A stretch of DNA of 64,000 bases, from NCBI RefSeq assembly GCF_000203815.1, contig NW_004457642.1, positions 186,001-250,000 on the forward strand, written 5' to 3'. Source of the stretch: Cavenderia fasciculata (Eukaryota; Evosea; Eumycetozoa; Acytosteliales; Cavenderiaceae). Of the stretch, positions 1-10,098 are shown in pieces (the first letter of the stretch is position 1; every line of letters starts with the position of its first letter). A program made the translations under genes and the position numbers. The notes under the pieces are model-generated. The model saw only the letters and a list, made by a program, of their open reading frames with translations, was not told where the DNA came from and did no database searches.

Positions 1-3000
1 TCGATAAACTATGTGATTCCACCTCCATTTGGTTTGACCATTGCCGGAACAGTCAATGAGTTTACATTTTCAACAAATGGTTTGACTAGTCCTTTTGTAA
101 CAGGGTTTGTCTCTCAACAAGACACCAATGAAAGAGAATCTACAACAATGACAAATCCATTTGCAATGCAAGGTAAATAATAATAATAATAATAATAATA
201 ATTTAACAAACAAACATGATTTGATTATTTATTAATTTATTTATTTTTATATTTAGATACACAAATACCAATTATAAATGGATTAGAATATAAGAAAATA
301 TCAACATATAGTTATCTTTTGATTTTATATTTGGATGATGGTTATGATGGTTCTGGAATCAATAGATTACTCTATCTTGGAATGTATCACGGTAGAAATA
401 CACTTGTTAGTGGTAACTTTACAAAGGGTGTATTTGTATTTGAATATCAAGAAACTATGCCAGTCGCCATCTACACAGACTCAAATCCATTGACAGTTAT
501 AGATGCTGCATGGAATCAATTTGAAACAAACTATGGTGTATTTAATATTCATAATTCACTTTCATTGATTAGACCATCACCTTTATTAGAATGTGTGTTG
601 TAAAAAAAACAAAAAAAAAAAAGAAATTGATTGATTATTAATATTAATATTAATTAATTTTTATTTATTTATTTTTTGTAGCATATGTAACAGCTGAAAA
701 TTTTACACATTTTGAATTTATACCAAATCAAGTTGATACTTCGGTTGGTGAAAAAGAGGTATCTCTTTTATTCAACCTTACACATAATATTGATGGATCT
801 TTTAGTAGACAAAAGGATATCTATTGTACTTTTGTTTTATCAACCTTTACTTCGAACCTTCCACTCAACTTTAGGTTTTTAAACATTACCGTCAAATCAT
901 ACTATCATCCATTGGATCAATTGTTTAGATGTGATTTTACAGTCCCACAATACACCAACAATATGACTGTCTATTATTCATTCGATCCTACCACCTTTAC
1001 CACCATCCAACCTTCAATCGTCGAAAAGTTTGGTTCAAAAGCAAATCTTTTAATTACTTCAAATAATTGTATGTATTAAACAAATAATATTAAACTTGTT
1101 AAATCTTTATTTATTTAATTTAATTTAATTTTAATTTTAACTTTAATTTAGCAATGGATTATTTACCACCATATTTTGAAAAGGTAGAGATTCCAACAAC
1201 TACAACAGGTCAGATTGTTTACAAGTTTACCATTATTGATGGTTATCATGGTTTTGATAATGGATCGATCGAGTTGATGACTAGTATGAACCCGTTGGTT
1301 TATACAACCATTTATTTGAACAATTTGACCATTACAACGGGTGATATATACAATGGAACACATGAATTTACAATCAACGTAGACCCAAGTAAATGCACCA
1401 AAGACTTTACAGTTACAGTTGGAAAGGTTTTGTTGTATGATCGTGGTGGATGGATGTCAAGCTCCAAGGTGTATTTGGGAGACTATGATATGGGTTCCAA
1501 TAATCCAGATCACTATTTCAACCCGTTCTTTTATATTGCCGACCAAGCATTTATTGCAACCTCTGTAGTTTGTACCTCTGGTAGTATCGACACTAGTTTC
1601 CCAACAATTGTAGAGTTTAGTTCTTCTAGAACGACGATGGATGTTGGATCAAATGATAGAAATGTTTCGTTTGGTTTGGTTGTCAGTGACGTTTCTGGTG
1701 TCGATGGATACCCAACCGTATATTTAGTGGGTAATCAAGGTGAATGGTTGGCTGTAGAACCTTCAATCAAAGCACCAACCATGTTCAACTATACTGCTAC
1801 AGTTCCACATGGATTCGGTGTCAATGGTATCATATTCTCAGTGTATGGGTTAAAAGACAATGTTCAGAATCTTGGTGGATACTCTAATTTGGAGCTTCAG
1901 AATGCTGGATTCTCGTACATGATCAACACTACCTACTCGACAGACATTCCATCGATCTACAGTGTGTCCAACTTGTACAGCTATCCATCCAACGTATCGG
2001 TTGCAAGCGACGATGAAATTATTACGATTCGTGGAAGAGGGTTTGGTCTAGACTCACAGCAACTCATGGCATTTATTGAATATCCCGACGGCGTAATGAG
2101 ACATACTGTCACATTTGTATACCACATTGTTGCCTTTGTCCGTTACAACCCAAGAAGAGCTCTTCCAAATGTACCAGTAATCGTTTCATTGACCCTTGGC
2201 ACCAACACACATGATCTCTCAGTCATGCCTATTACCTTGCCACCACAAGTCTACTTTCCAACCAATACAACCCCACCATTCATTCCCAAACCAACACCTT
2301 GTTCACCATCATCGTCATCGACAGTGAATTGCACTGGTAATGGTCAGTGTACATTTGATGGATGTATCTGCAACGCTGGGTGGTCAGGGTTCTATTGCGA
2401 GTCAACAGTCATCAACACCGATGAACCAACATTCAATCAAACCTCACCGATTGTTGACATTATTGTAAATGATACAAAAAGTCATACAATTATTAAATCA
2501 ATTATTTCAGTGGTTGCAATCAGAGAGTTGACAATGGATGAAACGGTATTCATAGAGTACAGACCAAAGAATTGGACATTAAATATTACAACACCAACCA
2601 CCGATAATAATAATAGTATTATCATGAATTATCAAACACAGTTACAAGACATTTCAACCATTGTCAATGTAACAATTGAATGGTTTTCAAAGGATAGTCA
2701 AGTTGTATTTGCCAATCAAACCATCAGTATTCCAGCAACAAGTACAAAGGTATCGATTGGATTATCATCCTACCCATTCTATTCATCAACCAATACATTA
2801 CAAGTTGTTATGAAGACATCGATTGAAGCTGAATACGAATCAGAATGTTCAAGAAAAGAGTATGGTGGTGGATCAACAAAAGACATGGAGTGGATGAAAT
2901 TGGGAATCGATGACAAAACACTTTGGGGTCAATTCATTAAAAGAGGAATTATCGACAGTGATAGAATCACATCAATCACAAATGAAATCCTCACAGATTA

Positions 3001-3343
3001 TGTTGACGATATCCCAAGAAAAAGTAATTCATCATTTACAACAACATTTATTGGATTAAATCTTCCACAATATTCAGTATCAGCACAATTGGATCCAAAC
3101 TTTGTTCATTTAATTGATGTCGATAATGATAAAACTGGTGGATCAACCTTGGAATCAATTTGCAAAGCCAAAGACAATGGATTGACAATGGGTCAAATTG
3201 CTGGTATTGTTGTTGGATGTATTGTCGGTGCAGCCATTGCATTTGCATCTGCATTATTCCTAGTACATCGTAGACGTAGACTTGTACATCAACGTATTAT
3301 GGATCAAAAATTAAAAAGAGTTGAACAACAAATAAATAAATAA
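1..3343 (+). CDS. EGF/ComC-type single-pass membrane protein, 5' end outside window
   Basis: Predicted cell-surface protein. Visible exons are 1-172, 257-592, 682-1068 and 1152-3343; they join in one frame to 1028 codons plus stop with GT-AG borders. The early exons encode beta-rich extracellular repeats. In the last exon there is a TIG/IPT-like stretch (about 1945-2230), one EGF-like module (about 2300-2400, pattern CTGNGQC...CICNAGW...C), then a region aligning with the ComC supersandwich domain of the minus-strand array (VVMKTSI against VIFKTTI; later LDPNF against IDPDF). It ends with a glycine/alanine-rich membrane helix (about 3187-3265) and a short tail starting HRRRR. It is a diverged relative of the array genes and closely resembles the gene starting at 61947, sharing its exon phases. 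It has no leucine-rich exons in the part seen. Ligand and role are unknown; an adhesion or signalling receptor is a guess. Confidence 0.85.
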
Positions 3344-3416
3344 ATTAAAATAAATATTAAATAAATTAATTAATTAAATAAAATAAATAAATAGTATTTT
3401 TTTTTAGAATCTCTGA

Positions 3417-3683
3417 TTATTCTTCAGAGTCTTTATTTTCTTGTTTAACATTTTTAATCTTTTCAATATAGGAATATGTCCATAGTTTTGATTGTTTTAG
3501 CTCACATTCATTGCTGTACGAGTAGTCATTGTAGTAGAGTGATTCTGGGAAAGAAAATTTAGAAAAACTTGGGAGGATTTCTCCTAATCCCAAGATACAG
3601 GTAGGTTTCACTTTGACCTTGATCTCCCATCTATTCATTTCTTTGTTTTCTGGGATGCCTATCCATAAGATCTTGTATGCCTC
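3417..3683 (-). pseudogene. Short orphan reading frame, possible 3' exon of a lost gene
   Basis: An open frame ends at 3417 with an acidic/lysine tail (KQENKDSEE) and runs back through IKVKVKPTCILGLGEI to about 3683, where a possible AG acceptor follows a T-rich tract. An internal Met gives 73 residues. I recognise no domain. No upstream exon in the same frame is apparent between 3690 and 3812, which is otherwise A/T-rich spacer. It may be a remnant of a gene cut off by rearrangement, a small real gene, or chance. It lies tail-to-tail with the plus-strand EGF gene. Confidence 0.25.
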
Positions 3684-3812
3684 TTCTTGGGATTGGAACT
3701 GACATTTAAAAAAATAAAAACCTTTAGGGGTGATTTATTTTTCGATATGTGGTGGGAAAAATAAATAATATCTTGGTTACTCCATCATCTAGGTGTGTTT
3801 TATTTTTATGAA

Positions 3813-6515
3813 TTACATAATAGAACAAGAATCGTTATTCTCTACATTTCTTTCTTTCTTTTTTTGAACTTGTAGAGGGGTTTCAATTGATTTTGTTTCT
3901 GGAGGATGATCAACAAAGAATTGTAAGAGACCAAGGTGACCTACCCCAAGAGCCATTTTGAGGATCTTATTGTAATCATTTGGTTCCATCGCCCAAAAGT
4001 GTGCCTTTCTTAGGTGTTTGGGAATGGGGAGCATCTGGAGGTCCTGACCATCATCATCAACGGTCACGTAATTGCCAAAATAAAATAGTTGGATTAGAAA
4101 GATGGCACATTCAGCATCGATCGACATGTCATGAGTGATTGATTCAGTCCTGTTAAAGCGGTATACCAAGAACTCGGTCGAGTCTAATTTGGTGGTGGGG
4201 TCACTGTATTGGGTGATGTATCGTTGAATTAAATACTTGGATATCTTTAAAGAATCTTTTGAATCATGGGTTGGATTTTGGATTTTGATGTTAATTAATG
4301 ACTGGTTGATTTCATTTGCTGAAATTTCATATAGTTTGCTTGATAGGAATCCAGAGACTAATTTGACCAATTCCCAATTTCCACCTGTTATTGCATAGAA
4401 AAATACTCGGTCATCTGGTAAAAGATAGAGCTCATCCACCATGTATTTGAATATTTCTAATTGCCCTTGTTCACAACACTTTTTGAACATTTCCGATGAT
4501 AGAAAAACATACTTGTGGTCGACCAATAATTTGATTAGAGGTAGACTGCTTGTAGTAGAGAATAGTGCGTCAACGTCGATTTTTTTGTTGAGTGAATTAA
4601 AGATGGGAGGTTTGGATCCTAGGATGTAGTGGATAATATTGAATCGATTCTTTTTGATGGCAATGTCAATAAGATTGTCGGAAAATGTAGGATTGATACG
4701 ATCATTTTCACAAAAATATTGAAAGCTGATTAAGAATTGGTCTTGATCAACAGCAGGTAAGTTTATGGGTATTGGTGGGCTCGATTCAAGAATTCTATCC
4801 AACATTAGTTTGGTCTTTATATGGATAGAGAGTGGGAGTTCTTGCATCTGGTATTCAATTTTTGGTGCGACGAGATGCAGTTCAAATAGGAGTATCACCT
4901 GTTGGTACAGATGCAGACCGCAGAGATACTCTATCGTTGGAAAGTCAAGAGTTGTTGGGAGACCATTGGCATGGCCGATTCGTGATTGTGGATAGGTTGC
5001 TGCAGTGTGTTTGATTTCATCCAAGTCTCCTCGAATGGCAACCTCTTTTAGTAGGTCACAATAGTTTGTGATTTGATTATTGGTAGAGGGATAATTTTCA
5101 AGAACAATTGATCTTTTGTTCATGTACATTTTGGAAATCAATCTAGAATCCCATTGGAATTTGATTCTTGGTAGTTTGAGCATTGCATCCAAGATTGTTT
5201 GATTCGATAACACATTATCGGGAAGTTCTCTCATAATCCACTCCATGTCCCAACCCTCTAACATTTTCTGTACTTGATCGTCTACTGGTTCTACAAAGAA
5301 ACTTTGAAAGATTGATAGATGAGCTTTTTGCAACAACATTGGAGATGGGGGAATATTTGGATGTTTTGAGTAGATGTAGAGGATAGCTTCCAAGTGACCG
5401 TTGATTGCTGCATTGGAATAAAGTTCTTGGAGGGTAAATGGGTTGGCCGATGAATGATCTATATAAAAGTCGATCATCTCCAAGCAATCGGTAGAAAAGA
5501 TCATTTTAAATTGGAGATGGAATTCTTTGAGATTATCTCTAGCCAACTGTTGGGTGTCTTTACAGTCTAATTTGATAGCCAGTGACATAATCGCGGGCCA
5601 ATCATAATCTCTGATCAACTTTAATGGTTCGACAAGTCCGATAAAGGTTATCAATTCTTGTTTGTTACGACTACCATAATAGGTTGACCATTCGTTTGAT
5701 GATATATTGATGAATAGATCATCTTTGATTGGTTGACTGTCCCTATTTGTTGCGTCAGCCAGCGACTTGCACTTTACAATAAAGTCGTAAAGTCTATCAA
5801 TAACTATTTTTAGCATTTGGTGTGGGGATGAAGAGGATGGGGATGATGAAAAGGATGATAGAGATGATTGACACCCATAATGTATAATGTTATCAAACCA
5901 ATTCTCTAAAATAGATGTAGAGAGACGAGCTTCATAATGAATGATCAAAAAGTCAAAGCAAACATTATCCATTGCCCACTGTAATGCCTCTGTGTTGCAC
6001 TCCTTGATTGCATCATTCACAATGCAATGAGGAAGGTCAAAAGAAACCAAAGTCTTGATCTTTAGGTCTTTTATATCTTTCCATGTTTGCGATTTGGTGT
6101 GTTGGTAGTAATGGATATACTTTGTGTTGGAGGGGGCCAAGTAAAAGCTGAAAAGAAAAGAGAGTAGTCTGTGGTTGTTTGTGCTCGATGCCTCTTTGAT
6201 GAAATGAGAGACACTCAGTACATCACTATAGTCGTTGCCGTTGTACTCTGCATAGATAGAGGATACATCCAAGTTTGCTAATCGATCAAACTCGGGCATG
6301 AAATGATCGCTCCACCCATATATAATCATCTTCCACAAACTTGAACTGATTTCACGTCCCTTGTTGATCAGTACCTTTTTATTACTTGGTGTGTTTCTTT
6401 TTATCTGTTGGTGTATGTCGAAAACATGATGTTTAAAGATATAGTTTGATAGAAACTTGTTCTTGATGATCACTAATTTAAACAATTCGAAATCTAGTAT
6501 TGTATTCTTCTCCAT
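3813..6515 (-). CDS. Ankyrin-like repeat protein, 900 residues, with C-terminal CaaX-like box
   Basis: Single-exon gene. The N-terminus (LFKLVIIKNKFLSNYIF, then helical hydrophobic blocks) and the body resemble the large dictyostelid family of diverged ankyrin-repeat proteins. Ankyrin-like helix pairs include NAAINGHLEAILYIYSK (about residue 370), CCEQGQLEIFKYMVDE and AITGGNWELVKLVSGF (about 690-730) and ALGVGHLGLLQFFVDH (about 860). A low-complexity serine/proline stretch lies near residue 225. The last residues are a lysine-rich run, an acidic/asparagine spacer and C-S-I-M before TAA. That fits a CaaX prenylation signal, Met in the last place being the form preferred by farnesyltransferase, so membrane anchoring is possible. 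Start chosen at the first Met of the open frame; an A/T-rich, T-poor flank precedes it. Not a copy of the ankyrin-like pair at 6734 and 24237, only the same broad type. Confidence 0.8.
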   Translation of the reverse strand: MEKNTILDFELFKLVIIKNKFLSNYIFKHHVFDIHQQIKRNTPSNKKVLINKGREISSSLWKMIIYGWSDHFMPEFDRLANLDVSSIYAEYNGNDYSDVLSVSHFIKEASSTNNHRLLSFLFSFYLAPSNTKYIHYYQHTKSQTWKDIKDLKIKTLVSFDLPHCIVNDAIKECNTEALQWAMDNVCFDFLIIHYEARLSTSILENWFDNIIHYGCQSSLSSFSSSPSSSSPHQMLKIVIDRLYDFIVKCKSLADATNRDSQPIKDDLFINISSNEWSTYYGSRNKQELITFIGLVEPLKLIRDYDWPAIMSLAIKLDCKDTQQLARDNLKEFHLQFKMIFSTDCLEMIDFYIDHSSANPFTLQELYSNAAINGHLEAILYIYSKHPNIPPSPMLLQKAHLSIFQSFFVEPVDDQVQKMLEGWDMEWIMRELPDNVLSNQTILDAMLKLPRIKFQWDSRLISKMYMNKRSIVLENYPSTNNQITNYCDLLKEVAIRGDLDEIKHTAATYPQSRIGHANGLPTTLDFPTIEYLCGLHLYQQVILLFELHLVAPKIEYQMQELPLSIHIKTKLMLDRILESSPPIPINLPAVDQDQFLISFQYFCENDRINPTFSDNLIDIAIKKNRFNIIHYILGSKPPIFNSLNKKIDVDALFSTTSSLPLIKLLVDHKYVFLSSEMFKKCCEQGQLEIFKYMVDELYLLPDDRVFFYAITGGNWELVKLVSGFLSSKLYEISANEINQSLINIKIQNPTHDSKDSLKISKYLIQRYITQYSDPTTKLDSTEFLVYRFNRTESITHDMSIDAECAIFLIQLFYFGNYVTVDDDGQDLQMLPIPKHLRKAHFWAMEPNDYNKILKMALGVGHLGLLQFFVDHPPETKSIETPLQVQKKKERNVENNDSCSIM

Positions 6516-6733
6516 TCTACTTGATTGATTCTGTACACGTGTTTATGTTCTTTGTATATGTACTGTATTATGTTATAAAGTAAAACATATAACCCTTTGC
6601 AGCTGACTTGAAATTTTGATTCGGCGAAAAATTAAATGGATTATTTATTAATTAATAAATTATATTCTTATTTTGTCTTGTAGTTTGAAATATAATTATT
6701 ACTTGAGATACATAATCAGCTTTAAATTATGAT

Positions 6734-8627
6734 TCAGAGAGATAAAGTAAGATATACATCATCATGGTCATCGTCATAATATTGATCTTCATCATCATCT
6801 GGTTGGTCATCTAAAGATTCAACGTGCTTGATAAATTCTGTTTTAGTGGCAGCTTCCAGGGCAAAGCGGTTGATGGCTTCCAGACAATCTCTTCGGTTTG
6901 GTTGTGTGCAGAGTATAGACCACATGACGTCAAAGAGTTGAATAGATCCTTTCCTGCCGATTGCATAACCACACTCCTCTGTTAATCTTAATGACTCGCT
7001 ATCTGTTCCGTCATAACTACTCTCCGTGTTTTCTATGAAATGGAATCGGTACAATAAAGGTTTCTTGCTATTAATATTCTGTTTGAGTGATGCCATGTGT
7101 TTTAATAGTCGCCATCCACCAAACCCGAGTTGCAAGACATTGTTCCAACGGCTGTAATTTGTTTGGTACATTGGTAGATGACAAAACAAATCCTTTCTAC
7201 CATGTCTTGAAATGAATGTTTCCAACGACGAACACTCTGAATGTCCAATTTCATCGAGAAATTGTCGTACAAATAGATGTAGATCGGGATAACTGTGACA
7301 ACAACAATACATGAGGTCATTGGCTCCCTTTTCGAGTAGCATCTGTGCCATCTTTACATTCCTTACTTGAGTAATTAGATCCACTAGTTTGGATATTTTC
7401 TCACCTTTTGCAATGTTCTTGTCGATTAGGTGTGACGCCAGCTCGATAGCCTCATCATCATCTCTACCCAATATAATACCCAAGTGGACTTCTGCAACTT
7501 TATTGATCAATGAAAGATGTGAGAGCAATCCATATTGGGCTATCAAGCGATCTTGTATTACATTTTGATTTTGGCGATAGTTTGATGATGAATTGCCATG
7601 TATTTTATGAGCGGGCAGGCTCTTCCTGTACAAACATATTACAGTGAGTCCAAACTGAAGGCACATATCCAACTCCATTCTAAGCAGATGTTTATGGATG
7701 AGATTTCTCTGATGATACTCTGCAGGCTGTCTGCCTTCGTTTTCGTATTTGTGGGAATTCCAACTCTTTTTTAGGACATCATTGGCAAAATGGAGTAAGA
7801 GGTGTAGAGATACCAACTCTTGAATCATCAATGGATTTTGATCGACGACTTGAGCAGGGAATCTCTGTTTGATGTCAGTGATGATTTCATTCTCTACGAC
7901 GTGAGCTTGATCCACTGTCGAGCGGATAGATTCCATTCTTTCACCAATATCTATAATAGCTAATAGTTGAGTTGGAATGTTGGACGGCACCTTTCTATAT
8001 CCTCCCAAATGAATCGGAGCCGATGGAAAGTTATTCACCAACCATTTGTATCCCAACGAATGGCTCTCTATTATATCTCTACAATGTCTAACATCATGAT
8101 CGAATATCTCCATATCCATCAAATTTAACATCCATTTCCTTTAACCATTCAAGGATGTGTATTTGATTACGATTTGCTGCTGGAGCAAACAAACTCTTTA
8201 AACACCCATCCAGTAATGGTGTTGTTCATTTTGTTGGTGAATTGATTTGACAATATCAAGATGTCCTAGTTTACATAGAATATGCATACACTCGATTGTG
8301 TAAATATGATATTTGTATTGTGAGCTGTGTATCATTTCAAATTGATGATGATCAGTCACGTATGACAATAAAACATTCATTGAACGATTATTAAACTCGA
8401 CAGGTATACCACATTTGATCTTATCGATCACCAAACCAAAATAACCATTCTTTAGCATTCCATCAACATCAGTCCAATCATCATATCGATACAACTCTAA
8501 ACAATAGATCATCTCTTCATCACTGTATCCTCGATAGATTGATGTCTCTCTAATCTCCTTTAATATCTTTCTAAGTAATACTATCTTTCTAATTACTTTC
8601 CATATTGTTGTTTCCTCTGTTGTAGTT

Positions 8628-8675
<48 letters not shown>

Positions 8676-8689
8676 ATACTACTATTCAT
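6734..8689 (-). pseudogene. Frame-broken ankyrin-like gene, paralog of the intact gene at 24237-26189
   Basis: Two reading frames (8198-8689 and 6734-8131) together cover the whole length of the 24237-26189 paralog. Near 8190-8205 this copy has 17 bases where the intact copy has 21 between the codons for NEQH and LKS, which brings a TAA into frame. Near 8110-8115 it lacks two more bases (GGAGATATTC against GGAGAGATATTC), which returns it to the original frame. So a net loss of six bases leaves an out-of-frame island of roughly 25 codons between two long intact parts. Elsewhere the coding sequence is still well kept, with many conserved residues (ETSIYRGYSDEEMIYCLELY identical), so the break is recent, is a sequencing error, or the two halves are used separately. 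The N-terminus carries a long polythreonine tract from a CAA/TTG microsatellite. The C-terminus is acidic but differs from the paralog. Confidence 0.7.
8630..8675. repeat. (GTT)n trinucleotide repeat coding for polythreonine
   Basis: Uninterrupted GTT/TTG triplets on the plus strand read as ACA threonine codons in the minus-strand ankyrin-like copy. About 15 Thr in a row here against about 4 in the paralog at 26160-26175, so the tract has expanded or shrunk since duplication. Confidence 0.9.
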
Positions 8690-8838
8690 ATTGATAAATC
8701 TTGTGAATAATGATCATAAGACCAAATTAATTTGCTAGAAAACCACCCAAGTAAAAAACTCTGGTTTTCCTCTTTAAATAACTTATAAGCTCAAAAAATT
8801 TTGCATGTTTAATGCAAGTCTGTCTATTTTAGTATTAT

Positions 8839-9988
8839 TTGTTCATTATTGAATCTTTTATAGAATTGATGCCACTACAATGTGAGGAAGTTAATGGGGG
8901 GTTTAGAGGACGATCAAATTTAATATGTGACCAAGTAGAAATTATTCCACAAGCTCGTTTCGATGCCTTTTTCCAACAGCTTTCTGAAACTCCAGATCCT
9001 ATTTTGACTGCTCAAGACTGGGGTGAATTGATTAGTGCTATTGGTTGTGTCCCTTATGTTGGAAGTATTCTTGCAACTGGTTTCAGTGTATGTATCACAT
9101 AATTTGAACCAATCAATTATTATCAAACATAAATATATACATATATTAACCTTTTGTTTATATAGATTGTTTGGGGAAAAATCTTCAAGTCTGGTACCAA
9201 TTATTATTTTTCAAATCACTAACAGTCAACCACTCAATATTTATTTAGAACAACCAATGTACAAAGTTTGGCACAAATTTTGCATCAGAGAATACTTCAA
9301 TTCCATAGACTTTGCCTATTGTTATTATTCTTATCCAGTTGCTTATTGTAAGGATTCTCAGTACAGTATCTACAAGCTCAATGTTGGTACATCTGAATTT
9401 ATGAAAGCCTCACATCTTGGATGGGATGAAATTTATGTAAGTACTTTTTATTTTATTCTTTATGATTGTACTACGACTAGTATAATAACACTTTTGGTTC
9501 AATATTTCTATCACTACGACTAGGATACCATTGATGGATACCAAGCACCTTGTTTTGATACCAATTCTTTCATGAAATCAACATTGTGGCAAATTCAAGA
9601 GGAGACTACTTTAGCTCATCCAAGGTCAGACTCCATATCTTGAACAGACGATCTGACACATATCCTTTCAATGTGAAGATTGGTGATACCGATTTTGGAA
9701 TGCTTACCAAGAAATACCTCATCGCTGTTGGAAATACCAAACCAAATTACGAGTACTTGAATACGAGTTTGATTCTAATAGCAAAATTCATCAAAATGAT
9801 TCACAAGTTTACGAGTTGACAGGTACTTTATCAAAATCGGTCAATGTTCTCCCTGTCATTATCACCAATGGATTATACCCAAATAGTAAGTTTATTAAAA
9901 TTATTTCTATGTTTTAATGAATATACTAACATTATTATTGTTCTCTCGTACAGCCTTCCTTGAATCAATTGAAATTGGGATTAAATAA
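8839..9988 (+). pseudogene. Broken multi-exon gene of uncertain family, faint pore-forming-toxin resemblance
   Basis: A plus-strand gene relic. Coding-like blocks separated by GT-AG introns run from an N-terminal block with a hydrophobic Gly/Pro segment (AIGCVPYVGSILATGF) through blocks with an aromatic-rich middle (KASHLGWDEIY) to a short last exon ending in TAA at 9986-9988. The hydrophobic segment faintly recalls the helical N-terminal domain of delta-endotoxin-like proteins, but this is a weak impression and the family is not established. The reading frame is interrupted a few times, so it is treated as a fossil. Much of the coding character survives, which suggests that decay is not ancient. 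A 5' exon upstream of 8839 is possible, since an AG follows a T-rich run just before the coding block. Confidence 0.4.
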
Positions 9989-10098
9989 ATTAACTTTGTT
10001 GTATGTATGTCCGTCCTACCAAAGAAAACTTGGACAATTATCAAGACAAAAAAAATCAAATCGATAATAAAAATAAACTCTATGATTTGTTAATTTAT

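Noticed and set aside
4441-5014. Plus-strand open frames inside the 900-residue ankyrin-like gene
   Set aside because: Shadows of a long coding frame on the other strand, with no domain or start context.
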